Below, in pieces: positions 42,530 through 51,327 of a stretch of 64,000 bases of DNA. The notes under the pieces are model-generated. The model saw nothing but the letters and a program-made list of their open reading frames with translations. It was not told the origin of the DNA and searched no databases. The position numbers were made by a program, and so were the translations under genes. This DNA comes from Paenibacillus sp. GSMTC-2017 (GTDB lineage Bacteria; Bacillota; Bacilli; Paenibacillales; Paenibacillaceae). Position 1 is the first letter of the stretch. The number at the start of each line of letters is the position of its first letter. The DNA lies in NCBI RefSeq assembly GCF_016019935.1, contig NZ_JAECMT010000003.1:195388-259387 (forward strand), written 5' to 3'.

Positions 42530-43534
42530 CTATCGTTCAGTGGACAAAAGAGGGTGTTTGCCAAGCAGTCGTCCCGCGAAATCAGGGTCGTCCAGCAGTG
42601 GCCGTCCGACCGCTATGAAATCTGCGAGTTGCTCCGAAATTACTCTTTCCGCCAAAGCTGGTTGATGAATACCGCCTACCGCAATAACAGGCAAAGATAG
42701 CTTTGACTTCATAATTGCAGCGTATGGAATTTGATAGCCGGGATGAACATCAAGAGGGCGGTTCGGCGTTAGACCACCTGAACTAACATGGACTGCATCA
42801 AGTAATTGCGCAAGTCCACTAATGATGTTCACAACTTGTAACGGTATAAGTCCAATTTTGTCATAATCTGAAGCGGATACCCGAATTTGAACGGGATAGT
42901 CTGGCCCAACTGCTTCACGTACGGCGAGTACAACTTGCAAGACGAAGTGAAATCTCCTATTTGCGCTCCCGCCATATGAATCTATACGGTGGTTAGTTAT
43001 TGGTGACAAAAATTGATGGAGCAAATAGCCATGTGCAGCATGTAGTTCGATACCATCGAATCCGGCTTCTTTGCTGCGAATGGCGGCCTGGCGGTACTGA
43101 TCCAGGATACGTGCGATGTCAGCATCATTTAGAGCATTTGGAGTTCCATAATCGTCGTTGAATGCAAGTGGGCTTGGGGCGACTAGCCTCTCACGGTGCT
43201 GCGGATATGATTTTCTGCCTCCATGCGATAATTGGATGAAGATACGTGCATCTTTGTTATGTACAGCCTTCACGATTTTGCTTAACGGCTTAATATGGGA
43301 GTCGGAATAAATGCTGATATCATCATGATAAAGCCTGCCTTCCGGTGAAACGGAAGTAGATTCAATAATGACAAGACCGACATCCCCCGCTCGCCGTCCG
43401 TAATGTTCTACATGATAATCTGTCGCGTGCCCATCTAATGTACCTTTTCGCTGCTGCATAGGGGCGAGTATGAGACGGTTTTTTAACGTTAATGTATTAA
43501 TTTTCCCTGACGAGTGTAATGAGGGCGCCATCAT
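42530..43534 (-). CDS. NADH:flavin oxidoreductase, old yellow enzyme family
   Basis: 334 residues, YqjM/NamA-like TIM barrel. FMN and substrate motifs: NRLILAPMQQRKG (~19-31), FIQLSHGGRKS (~98), the catalytic pair in FDGIELHAAHGYLLHQFLSPITNHRIDSYGGSANRR (~160-195; His-Ala-Ala-His), and VIAVGGI with FIAVGRPLLDDPDF near the end. It reduces activated double bonds with NAD(P)H. Shine-Dalgarno AAAGGAGG precedes tandem ATGs at 43534/43531. It faces the LLM monooxygenase across 220 bases, and both are flavin enzymes beside sulfur-type transporters. Confidence 0.92.
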   Translation of the reverse strand: MMAPSLHSSGKINTLTLKNRLILAPMQQRKGTLDGHATDYHVEHYGRRAGDVGLVIIESTSVSPEGRLYHDDISIYSDSHIKPLSKIVKAVHNKDARIFIQLSHGGRKSYPQHRERLVAPSPLAFNDDYGTPNALNDADIARILDQYRQAAIRSKEAGFDGIELHAAHGYLLHQFLSPITNHRIDSYGGSANRRFHFVLQVVLAVREAVGPDYPVQIRVSASDYDKIGLIPLQVVNIISGLAQLLDAVHVSSGGLTPNRPLDVHPGYQIPYAAIMKSKLSLPVIAVGGIHQPALAERVISEQLADFIAVGRPLLDDPDFAGRLLGKHPLLSTER

Positions 43535-43754
43535 TCAACCCTCCTTTCCGTTTATTCTTATAGGTTTTATCGGGTTATTAATGTAATTATAGAGGCATCT
43601 AATTACTCAAATCCAATACAAAGTTCGCTATTGCTTTCATTGGTTTGGCCTATGAATTCGATATGGAAATTAATATTGGAGTTTGATGATGACTTCCCCT
43701 TATGATTTATGGTAGTAAATGGTTTGATGTTTAGGAGTACAGGAGGGAATAAAT

Positions 43755-44819
43755 ATGAGCTTCGAATTTGGTTTATATACATTTGGGGACTTGACGCGTG
43801 ATCCACATAGCGGGCGGGCGATGAGTGCCAAGCAGAGGCTCGATGAGGTTGTTGCGGCAGCTAAACTTGCTGAAGATGTTGGTTTGGATGTGTTTGGACT
43901 TGGCGAACATCATACGCTCAACTTCTCCGTTACTGCAACCCCTGTTGTACTATCGGCAATTGCTCAGTATACGACTAAAATCAGGCTGACAAGTGCAACA
44001 ACAGTGCTCAGTACGGTTGACCCAGTGCGGCTTTATGAGGATTTTGCAACGCTTGATCTGTTGTCGAATGGGAGAGCGGAGATTATCGCTGGTCGTGGGG
44101 CGTTAGTATTTTCAGATACGTACAAGTTGTTTGGTTACGATTTGGCCGATTATGATGACTTATTCGATGAAAAGATCGAGTTGTTGTTGAAAGTTAATGA
44201 GAACGAGACTGTGACATGGAATGGTCGCTTTCGACCGGAGCTAGTTGAATCTGAAGTGGGCCCTAGACCACTAGGTGGGAAGTTACCAATATGGATCGGT
44301 GTCGGAAGGACACTTGCGAGCGCGGAACGGGCAGGCAGGTTAGGGGCGGGTCTCGCCCTGGCGCAGCTTAGCGGTGATCCGATCCGGCTGAAGCCACTCG
44401 TCGAAGCATACAGAGCAGCAGGAAAGGCTGCCGGATTTAAGCCGGAGCAACTGCCTGTCTCGATATCTAGTCATGGATATATTGGACGAACGCCGAGGCA
44501 AGCCGTGGACGAATATTTTCCTTACCATGCAAATTATTTCGAACATATTATGCAAAAGCGAAATTCAGCAGATCGGCCTTCTCGTGAAGAGTTCGAGCTT
44601 GCAACAGCTCCAGACAATGCTTTGGCTGTAGGAGGCCCTCAGCAAATTATTGAGAAGATTCTCCTTCAGCACGAATTGATTGGGCATAACCGTTATATGC
44701 TTCAATTGGATATCGGAGGAGTTCCATACGCACAAGTTGCAAATGCAATCGAGCTGCTCGCAACAGAAGTTATTCCTGTAGTTAGGCGAGAGCTGAACAA
44801 AAAAGCTGCCATTGTGTAG
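43755..44819 (+). CDS. LLM-class flavin-dependent monooxygenase
   Basis: 354 residues, bacterial luciferase-like barrel. Motifs: FGLGEHHTLNFSVTATPVVLSAIAQYTTKIRLTSATTVLS (~48-88), VRLYEDFATLDLLSNGRAEIIAGRGA (~95-120) and KLPIWIGVGR (~176). The family oxidises with O2 and reduced FMN; members near cystine transporters in B. subtilis (YtmO in the ytmI operon) act in sulfur-compound use. The FMN reductase at 50541 could supply FMNH2. AGGAGGG precedes the ATG. Confidence 0.92.
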   Translation: MSFEFGLYTFGDLTRDPHSGRAMSAKQRLDEVVAAAKLAEDVGLDVFGLGEHHTLNFSVTATPVVLSAIAQYTTKIRLTSATTVLSTVDPVRLYEDFATLDLLSNGRAEIIAGRGALVFSDTYKLFGYDLADYDDLFDEKIELLLKVNENETVTWNGRFRPELVESEVGPRPLGGKLPIWIGVGRTLASAERAGRLGAGLALAQLSGDPIRLKPLVEAYRAAGKAAGFKPEQLPVSISSHGYIGRTPRQAVDEYFPYHANYFEHIMQKRNSADRPSREEFELATAPDNALAVGGPQQIIEKILLQHELIGHNRYMLQLDIGGVPYAQVANAIELLATEVIPVVRRELNKKAAIV

Positions 44820-44830
44820 GGAGGAGCACA

Positions 44831-44893
44831 ATGAATGCAAGTACGAGTGTGAGAGCCAAACGTTTAGAAAATGTGGTCTTGCAACGCAGATGA
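44831..44893 (+). CDS. 20-residue ORF after the monooxygenase gene
   Basis: MNASTSVRAKRLENVVLQRR then TGA, with a good GGGAGGAG site 4 bases before the ATG, 11 bases after the LLM stop. It could be a truncated remnant of a longer gene or a regulatory upstream peptide. No similarity is recognised. Confidence 0.4.
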   Translation: MNASTSVRAKRLENVVLQRR

Positions 44894-45026
44894 CACTCTA
44901 TGGAGGGTAAAAGCAGCATTGAAAGCAGCAGAGATTTGAGCTGCAAAGGTCATTTCGACCCTTGCAGCAGTGAAAGCAGCCTGTAGAAGTGTTACAAGAG
45001 TAGTATTACTTCTTGTACAAGAAGCA
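44894..45026 (+). other. Structured region with GCAGCA(T/G)TGAAAGCAGC repeats
   Basis: Two imperfect copies of GCAGCANTGAAAGCAGC (near 44913 and 44963) flank a strong hairpin GCTGCAA-GGTC/GACC-TTGCAGC (about 44939-44967). A palindrome CTTCTTGTACAAGAAG follows (45009-45024), then a terminator. The region could be an RNA element or degenerate coding sequence; one frame reads AALKAAEI-stop-AAKVISTLAAVKAACR. Confidence 0.4.
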
Positions 45027-45067
45027 AAAAACTTCCCCATCAATTGAATTGATGAGGGGAGTTTTTT
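45027..45067 (+). terminator. Terminator downstream of the LLM gene
   Basis: AAAACTTCCCCATCAATT pairs with AATTGATGAGGGGAGTTTT (small bulges), ending in TTTTTT. Confidence 0.8.
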
Positions 45068-45116
45068 ATGTATAGGATTCCAACTCAATTCATAATTATT
45101 TAATTATAGGATTATA

Positions 45117-45145
45117 TTGACCATCCCTATCATTATGTCTAGAAT
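45117..45145 (+). promoter_or_regulatory. SigA promoter ahead of the lysR leader
   Basis: TTGACC, 17-base spacer, TAGAAT: 5 of 6 matches in each box. Confidence 0.7.
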
Positions 45146-45204
45146 AGGAACAAGTCACAAAAATATACATTTCATTCCACACTTGATGTCGAACAGATAA
45201 CTGT

Positions 45205-45236
45205 AGACTCGAAGCGGTTGCTTCGAGTCTTTTTTT
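45205..45236 (+). terminator. Terminator inside the lysR leader
   Basis: AGACTCGAAGC/GCTTCGAGTCT perfect 11-bp stem, GGTT loop and T7. It lies between the promoter at 45117 and the lysR start at 45277, so it either attenuates lysR or ends an ~85-base RNA. Confidence 0.85.
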
Positions 45237-45276
45237 GCCCTAAGAAAGCCGCTTCAAAATAGAGAGGAGAATGAGA

Positions 45277-46233
45277 ATGGACCTACTGCAATTAAAATAT
45301 TTCCAAACGGTTGCTCGCAGAGAGCATATTACACAAGCGGCTAAGGAGTTGAATATTGCGCAACCTTCTTTGAGCCAAACAATCGCAAGGCTGGAGGATG
45401 ATCTTGGTGTTTCTTTATTTGATCGTCTTGGTCGGAACATTCGGCTTAATGAGGCTGGGAGAACCTTTTTGCAACATGTCGAACGTGCATTTACTGAACT
45501 GGAGAAGGGTAAGCGTGAAGCGATTCGGATTTCTGGCAACTATGAAGAGGTGATAACGGTTGCTTCCATTCACTTGCCATTCGTATCAGAGATGCTTGCT
45601 GCCTTTGTATCGAAGTATCCTGAGACACGGTTCCGATTTCATCAAGGCTGCTACAATTCGATGAAACAGCTGCTTAAAGATAAGGAAATCGATTTATGTG
45701 TTTCAGCGCCTCCAATTGAGTTGCCGAATACGACTAACATTACTTTGTTAACGGAAGAATTGAAACTACTCGTGCCAACCGGACATCCTCTAGCTAACCG
45801 AGATTCTGTACAATTAATTGAAGTAGAGAAGGAAGCTTTTATTGGGCTTAAGGCTGGATTTGGACTACGGGATGCGACGGATGGTCTATGCCAAAAAGCC
45901 GGTTATACGCCAAATGTTATTTTCGAAGTAGAAGATCCTGCTTTATTGCATAAGCTCGTTCGTGCTGGGATTGGAATTTCCTTTATTCCTTCGTTATGGG
46001 AATTAGAAAATACAGATCCGTCTACGGTTGCTGTACGAATTACAGATCCGAATTTCTCACGTACGATTAGTTTAACTTGGCCGGAACGCCAGGAACTTTC
46101 GCCTAGTTTTGAACGATTTAGAATATATGTAGTTGAATACTTCCATAAGCTTCAGCAACGTTTAGCAAGCACACCAGCACAGGGTGGAGTGGAGAAACAG
46201 CGTTATGTTATAGGTTTGGAACGATTAATATGA
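45277..46233 (+). CDS. LysR-family transcriptional regulator
   Basis: 318 residues. The N-terminal winged helix is typical (LLQLKYFQTVARREHITQAAKELNIAQPSLSQTIARLEDDLGVSLFDRLGRNIRLNEAGRTF, ~3-65), followed by a periplasmic-binding-like effector domain. The ATG at 45277 is preferred over that at 45271 because AGGAG is 8 bases upstream. In B. subtilis the LysR regulator YtlI controls a cystine-transport/monooxygenase operon; the gene order here suggests a comparable role for the flanking transporter and flavin-enzyme genes (inference). A promoter-terminator leader precedes it. Confidence 0.92.
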   Translation: MDLLQLKYFQTVARREHITQAAKELNIAQPSLSQTIARLEDDLGVSLFDRLGRNIRLNEAGRTFLQHVERAFTELEKGKREAIRISGNYEEVITVASIHLPFVSEMLAAFVSKYPETRFRFHQGCYNSMKQLLKDKEIDLCVSAPPIELPNTTNITLLTEELKLLVPTGHPLANRDSVQLIEVEKEAFIGLKAGFGLRDATDGLCQKAGYTPNVIFEVEDPALLHKLVRAGIGISFIPSLWELENTDPSTVAVRITDPNFSRTISLTWPERQELSPSFERFRIYVVEYFHKLQQRLASTPAQGGVEKQRYVIGLERLI

Positions 46234-46427
46234 TATGTATTTTCGTATTGGATAGGTAGTAAGGAGTAACCTTATAATCATTTTGTAGCCAAAATACCCA
46301 TTAAACTCATAGGGTAACTTTGAAAATTAGGGGATGCAGTTTCCGGTATGCCATTCTACAAAGAGAAGAAAGTAGTAGGTTACGGAGGATAGCGGCGACA
46401 AAATGACCGATAAGGGAGTGTTCAGAA

Positions 46428-47246
46428 ATGCACAAAAGGTTTAAAGGGATGGGTGTAGCTCTGTTGTTAGTTTTGCTGACGTTCGTGTTGCTGCTTACAG
46501 CATGCGGAGCGAACTCTGAAGAGACAGGGGCGAAAGCCACGGGAAAGAAACTGGTTATTGGGTCGACAGGGGGATTTTATCCTTATGTGTTCCAGAACAG
46601 TGAAACGAATAAGCTAGAAGGTTTCGAAGTTGATTTATGGGAAGAAATCGCGAAGCTGACAGGTTATGAAGTTGAATGGAAAACGTCAGAGTTCAGCGGC
46701 TTGTTCGGGCTACTGGATACAGGGAAAATTGATACGATTGCAAACTCAATTGCCGTTACTGAAGAGCGAAAGAAAAAATATTTGTTCAGCGAACCATATG
46801 TGTATTCGGGTGCTCAGCTCGTCGTGAAAGAAGGAAATACATCCATTCAGTCATTGGAGGATTTAAAAGGGAAAAAAGTTGGCATCCAACTCGGAACAAA
46901 TTTCGTTAACTTGGTTAAGGAATTTGATAAAGCCGGAGAGATAGAAATCGTTAACTATGAATCGGCAGACGCAGGATTTCAAGATGTAGCCATTGGGCGA
47001 ATTGATGCAACGTTTGCTACTAAAGCTTCGGCGTTAGGCACGATTCAAAAAACAAAGTTGCCGCTTCAGCTTGGAGGAAAACAATTAACGACGATACCTG
47101 CAGCTAACCCTTTTGTGAATAAAGAGGAAAATAACGAATTGGTTGTGCAGGTGAATGATGCACTCAAAAAGCTTCGCGAGGACGGCACATTAGCAAAAAT
47201 TTCTGAAAAATGGTTTACACAAAACCTCACTAATCCCGAAAACTAG
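46428..47246 (+). CDS. Amino-acid (cystine-type) ABC transporter binding lipoprotein
   Basis: 272 residues. Lipobox LTAC (~22-25). Family 3 solute-binding protein: LVIGSTGGFYPYVFQNSETNKLEGFEVDLWEEIAKLTGYEVEW, IDTIANSIAVTEERKKKYLFSEPYVYSGAQLVVKEG and the end EKWFTQNL. Paralogue of the protein at 41643. It is followed by its permease after 35 bases and an OsmC gene, probably one operon. Likely substrate: a sulfur-containing amino acid (inferred). Confidence 0.9.
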   Translation: MHKRFKGMGVALLLVLLTFVLLLTACGANSEETGAKATGKKLVIGSTGGFYPYVFQNSETNKLEGFEVDLWEEIAKLTGYEVEWKTSEFSGLFGLLDTGKIDTIANSIAVTEERKKKYLFSEPYVYSGAQLVVKEGNTSIQSLEDLKGKKVGIQLGTNFVNLVKEFDKAGEIEIVNYESADAGFQDVAIGRIDATFATKASALGTIQKTKLPLQLGGKQLTTIPAANPFVNKEENNELVVQVNDALKKLREDGTLAKISEKWFTQNLTNPEN

Positions 47247-47281
47247 CCTGAATTTCGTGCTGGAGGAGAGGGAGGTCATCG

Positions 47282-47956
47282 ATGTTTGATTTGGCGTATT
47301 TGCTGTCGGCGCTGCCAAGGCTGCTGCAGTTCATGTATTTAACGGTTACGATTGCGGTCCTCGCTATCACAATTGGACTTATACTCGGCCTTCTACTCGA
47401 AACAGCGATTAGGCGTAACATGTTATTTCTATCCACTTTTTCGAAAATATATATTTCGTTCTTTCGAGCAACGCCCTTGCTCGTACAACTATTTATTTTA
47501 TATTACGGAATTCCACAAGTGTTCCCTGCATTCGGAGATATGAATGCCTATACCGCAACGGTTATAGGTATCAGCTTAAATTGTGCGGCTTATTTGGCAG
47601 AAATTATACGGGCAGCTATCCGCTCTATCGATTACGGACAGTGGGAAGCGTGCCAGTCGATCGGCATGACGCGCTGGCAGAGTATGAGGCGTATAATTTT
47701 GCCACAGGCGCTTCGGATCGCTTTACCGTCGTTCGGAAACACATTTGTAACGGTTATTAAGGAAACGTCATTAGGATTCACTTTAGGTTTAACGGAAATG
47801 ATGGCACAGGCAAAGTTGATGGCGGCTGATACGTACAAATTTCTTGAAGCATTTCTTGCAGCTGCTATTTTGTATTGGCTTGTCGCTATCGTTTATGGCT
47901 ACATTCAAACTGCTATGGAAAAAAGGGTGAATCGCCCTTATGGCAGTGAAGTGTAG
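47282..47956 (+). CDS. Polar amino-acid ABC transporter permease (cystine type)
   Basis: 224 residues, five helices. FFRATPLLVQLFILYYGIPQVFPAFGDMNAYTATVIGISLNCAAYLAEIIRAAI (~60-115) and the EAA-type loop SIDYGQWEACQSIGMTRWQSMRRIILPQALRIALPSFGNTF (~117-157). Paralogue of the permease at 40967. GGAGGAGAGGGAGG precedes the ATG. No ATPase gene follows; an OsmC gene does. Confidence 0.92.
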   Translation: MFDLAYLLSALPRLLQFMYLTVTIAVLAITIGLILGLLLETAIRRNMLFLSTFSKIYISFFRATPLLVQLFILYYGIPQVFPAFGDMNAYTATVIGISLNCAAYLAEIIRAAIRSIDYGQWEACQSIGMTRWQSMRRIILPQALRIALPSFGNTFVTVIKETSLGFTLGLTEMMAQAKLMAADTYKFLEAFLAAAILYWLVAIVYGYIQTAMEKRVNRPYGSEV

Positions 47957-47984
47957 TTGATGATAATTGGAAGGAGTTAGATGG

Positions 47985-48584
47985 ATGAGCAAATTAAATG
48001 AATATTTAAAGGATAAAAAGGAGGCAATTGATGCTCGCAATCAGCGTTTAGCACTAGAGAGCACCGTTGTTTCACAGAAGTTGAAGGCTGGAGTAAGAGT
48101 TGCAGGACGAAGTGGTGTACGGGAGATTCGTATTCGTGATTTTCAAGTGATTAGCGATAGCGGTCCTGACTTTGGTGGGCATCAGCTTGGTCCTGCATCG
48201 CCCGAGCTTCAACTTGGTGTACTGGGAAGTTGCCTTTCACATATTACGTTAATTCAAGCTGCGGTGCGCGGTGTGCCGCTTGATGCGGTAGAGGTGGACG
48301 TAACAGGAGATATGCATCCGCTTGCTGGAAAACCTGGCTACGAGGACATTCCTGTCTATGTTCACAATATTGCGTATACACTACGAATTGAGTCAAGCGC
48401 TACTGCTAAGGAATTAGCAGAGCTACATGAAGCGGTAGAAATTGCATGCCCAATTCTGAACTTACTGCAACAGCCGCAGCATGTGTCGGGGACACTTTTA
48501 CATATTCAAACGGAGGAGGCTGCGGTGCAAGGTAAAGCTAAAGTAAGTAGAAGACAAAGCAAACCGAAGACAAGGCAAGCATAA
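47985..48584 (+). CDS. OsmC-family peroxidase-like protein
   Basis: 199 residues. Both family cysteines are present: GVLGSCLSHITLIQAA (~87) and EAVEIACPILNLL (~150), with an Arg/Glu-rich N-terminal region. OsmC/Ohr proteins reduce hydroperoxides with a Cys pair; some act on sulfur compounds. The ATG at 47985 is chosen because AAGGAG is 7 bases upstream; the frame extends to a TTG at 47967. The extreme C-terminus (KAKVSRRQSKPKTRQA) is basic and runs up to the simple-sequence tract that follows. Confidence 0.9.
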   Translation: MSKLNEYLKDKKEAIDARNQRLALESTVVSQKLKAGVRVAGRSGVREIRIRDFQVISDSGPDFGGHQLGPASPELQLGVLGSCLSHITLIQAAVRGVPLDAVEVDVTGDMHPLAGKPGYEDIPVYVHNIAYTLRIESSATAKELAELHEAVEIACPILNLLQQPQHVSGTLLHIQTEEAAVQGKAKVSRRQSKPKTRQA

Positions 48585-48589
48585 ACAGA

Positions 48590-49117
<528 letters not shown>

Positions 49118-49118
49118 G

Positions 49119-49163
49119 GAAGGGGCAGGCCCAAAAAACACTTTTGGGTTTGCCCCTTCTTTG
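49119..49163 (+). terminator. Strong terminator after the simple-sequence tract
   Basis: AAGGGGCAGGCCCAAAA pairs with TTTTGGGTTTGCCCCTT (17 bp, two wobbles), then CTTTG. It probably ends the binding protein-permease-osmC operon. Confidence 0.85.
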
Positions 49164-49211
49164 TACACTATACGTACCCACTATTAGCTAATAACTGACG
49201 TCATACATTAC

Positions 49212-49829
49212 TTAGCCAGCCACGGATTCTTTCGCGCGATCAAGCTCGCGCTCGATAGCTTCAAGAAATTGATGTTTAAACGCCATTCCTTTAATGACCG
49301 TTTGGCCGATGATGAAGGTAGGAGCCGCACTAATATTAGCAACGTGATAAGCATGGTTTAACGCTTCACGATGCTTTTCACGATACGTTCTTTCTTCAAG
49401 CGCTTTGCGATAAGCTACTTGATCTAGCCCAACTTCACCAGCGAGTGCTGTTAGTACATCAATTTCGCCGATGTTTTTACTCTCTAGGAAGAAGGCCTCG
49501 TACATCCGTTTATTGTATTCTTTTGCTTTACCATGTTCGATTGCGAACTGATAACCTTCAAAAGCGAGGTGTGTGTAGGGCTGAGGGGAGAAGGGAGGTT
49601 TTACAATAGGAATGCCTAGCTCGGCTGCAATCGGGAATACTCGTTCACGCCAATCTTTCGTAATATATTCACCCTCAGGGCGCAAGGTAGGAGTAGGATA
49701 TGGGCGAAGCTCGAAGGGTAAATATTCGACCTCAACCCCTTTTTCTGCAGCAGCAGCTTCAAGCTCTCCTTCGGCTAAAATACAATAAGGGCATACAAAA
49801 TCAGAATAAACTTGCAGTTTCAATGTCAT
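49212..49829 (-). CDS. DsbA/FrnE-family thiol oxidoreductase
   Basis: 205 residues, cytosolic (no signal peptide). Redox motif CPYC at ~13-16 (YSDFVCPYCILAEGELE), helical insert, cis-Pro loop SAAPTFIIGQ (~168-177). FrnE-type proteins catalyse dithiol-disulfide or S-S isomerase reactions in the cytosol, some in antibiotic or sulfur metabolism. Paralogue of the next gene, about 24 bases upstream; both share FELRPYPTPTLRPE and LAFEGYQFA. GGAGAG precedes the ATG. Confidence 0.92.
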   Translation of the reverse strand: MTLKLQVYSDFVCPYCILAEGELEAAAAEKGVEVEYLPFELRPYPTPTLRPEGEYITKDWRERVFPIAAELGIPIVKPPFSPQPYTHLAFEGYQFAIEHGKAKEYNKRMYEAFFLESKNIGEIDVLTALAGEVGLDQVAYRKALEERTYREKHREALNHAYHVANISAAPTFIIGQTVIKGMAFKHQFLEAIERELDRAKESVAG

Positions 49830-49852
49830 AGGTAAAATCTCCTCTCTTTAGG

Positions 49853-50503
49853 TTAAGAGCAGCCATCAATAGTACAACTAATGCCTGTGCTCCACTGTTC
49901 AAGCCTCTGTTTCTTTAATTCAGCATCTATCGCTTCCAGAAATTGCTCCTTATAAAGCAACCACTTAATTGGTGTGTTTCCTATTATATAAGTGGGAGCA
50001 GCTGTAATATTAGCTTCGTATAACGCGTGATGCAACGCTTTTTTGTGTGCCTCCTGATAGGTCCCGGACTCCAGCGCTTCGCGGTAAGCAAGGCCATCAA
50101 GCCCGAGTTCCACTGCAAGCTCTGTCAACACTTCTGTGTCGCCAATATTTAAACCATCCTGAAAAAAAGCTTTATACATTCGCGAATGATAGGTTTCGCC
50201 AACTCCTGCGTTCTTTGCAAATTGATATCCTTCAAACGCCAAATGTGTATGCGGCTGAGGGGAGAGGGTCGGCATTCGAATAGGAATACCGAGTTGTTCC
50301 GCTATGGGATACACTTTCTCCCTCCAGTTCGTTTGCATATATTCATCCTCTGGACGGAGAGTAGGTGTTGGATACGGACGGAGTTCAAAAGGCAGATGAG
50401 TGACAATGACATCTCTTTCCGTAGCCGCTTCTTTTAACTGACCTTCCGCCAGCAAGCAGAACGGACATACATAATCAGAGTACACTTTGATCGATAACGC
50501 CAT
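49853..50503 (-). CDS. DsbA/FrnE-family thiol oxidoreductase, second copy
   Basis: 216 residues with redox motif CPFC (~13-16) and cis-Pro loop TAAPTYIIGN. A C-terminal extension (WSTGISCTIDGCS) carries two further Cys, absent from its paralogue at 49212. Those two Cys could form an accessory redox pair (inference). AAAGGAG precedes the ATG. Part of a three-gene minus-strand unit behind the FMN reductase. Confidence 0.92.
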   Translation of the reverse strand: MALSIKVYSDYVCPFCLLAEGQLKEAATERDVIVTHLPFELRPYPTPTLRPEDEYMQTNWREKVYPIAEQLGIPIRMPTLSPQPHTHLAFEGYQFAKNAGVGETYHSRMYKAFFQDGLNIGDTEVLTELAVELGLDGLAYREALESGTYQEAHKKALHHALYEANITAAPTYIIGNTPIKWLLYKEQFLEAIDAELKKQRLEQWSTGISCTIDGCS

Positions 50504-50540
50504 TAATGTGACTCCTTTATTCCGAAATGTGTAGCTTCGA

Positions 50541-51083
50541 TCATACGCCTTCTTTTACTTTTATTGCGGAAATAAGATCTTGTACGAGCGACTGGAGCGC
50601 ATTAACACCAGCTTCGTCAATAAAGATGCCATGTGAGTCAATTTGATTTGGATCAGCCACGTATTGGGATGGCAGTACGTTAGCTTGCACACCGCGAAGG
50701 ACAATACGTAAGTTGTTAAGCGCATTTATGCCTCCTTTGCCGCCGCCAGCTGCTGCTGCAATTGCAACAGGCTTATTCCGGAAGTGGTCACCATTCAAAA
50801 AGTCCAGCGCGTTCTTAAGTGCGCCGCTTATACCGTTATGGTATTCGGGAGTAACGATAAAAAAGGCATCAGCTTCTTGAACGAGTTTTCGAAGTTGAAT
50901 GACGGAATCCAGCTCGTTCTGAGTAGGTTCACCATTAAACAGTGGCAATACATGACGATGTAGATCGAGAAGTTGCGCGTTACCTTGCTTATCCCGTAGC
51001 AAACGATAAACGACATTAACGACCGCTTTTGTATTAGCTGCGGCACGGGGGCTTCCACTAATGAACAATACATTTTGACTCAT
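50541..51083 (-). CDS. NADPH-dependent FMN reductase
   Basis: 180 residues, flavodoxin-like fold. GSPRAAANTKAVVN (~10-23) binds FMN phosphate; TPEYHNGISGALKNALDFL (~78-96) is the family signature. SsuE/azoreductase-type enzymes supply FMNH2 to monooxygenases, such as the LLM enzyme at 43755. First of three minus-strand genes with two DsbA-like proteins. The start codon at 51083 has a weak Shine-Dalgarno. Confidence 0.92.
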   Translation of the reverse strand: MSQNVLFISGSPRAAANTKAVVNVVYRLLRDKQGNAQLLDLHRHVLPLFNGEPTQNELDSVIQLRKLVQEADAFFIVTPEYHNGISGALKNALDFLNGDHFRNKPVAIAAAAGGGKGGINALNNLRIVLRGVQANVLPSQYVADPNQIDSHGIFIDEAGVNALQSLVQDLISAIKVKEGV

Positions 51084-51263
51084 AATTTACACGCTCCACA
51101 TCATTTGAATTTTTATTAGTCACTCTCGTTAATCCCATCTATTCCGAGTACATTTAAATTATAACGAGGAAGTGAAAGTGACTTCCAATACCAAAATCAC
51201 AATGGGTTTGATAGCCTGCGAATTATGAGCATATTGTACGGAAACAATCAATTTAATTATGAA

Positions 51264-51293
51264 TTGACAGGCGACAATAATCCCTATTATGAT
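51264..51293 (+). promoter_or_regulatory. SigA promoter of the cupin gene at 51328
   Basis: TTGACA, 18-base spacer, TATGAT. A further short inverted repeat, ATTCTTATTGGAAT, overlaps the expected start region (51301-51314) and could be an operator. Confidence 0.65.
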
Positions 51294-51327
51294 ATTTGAC
51301 AATTCTTATTGGAATAGGAGGGGTAAG

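Noticed and set aside
44864..45088. 74-codon minus-strand frame
   Set aside because: It crosses the terminator hairpin and repeat-hairpin region, without a Shine-Dalgarno or recognisable domain. I kept the region as an unexplained structured element instead.
46234..46427. Possible S-box (SAM) or T-box riboswitch before the binding-protein gene
   Set aside because: I looked for the conserved cores expected from sulfur gene context and found neither, and there is no terminator in the leader.
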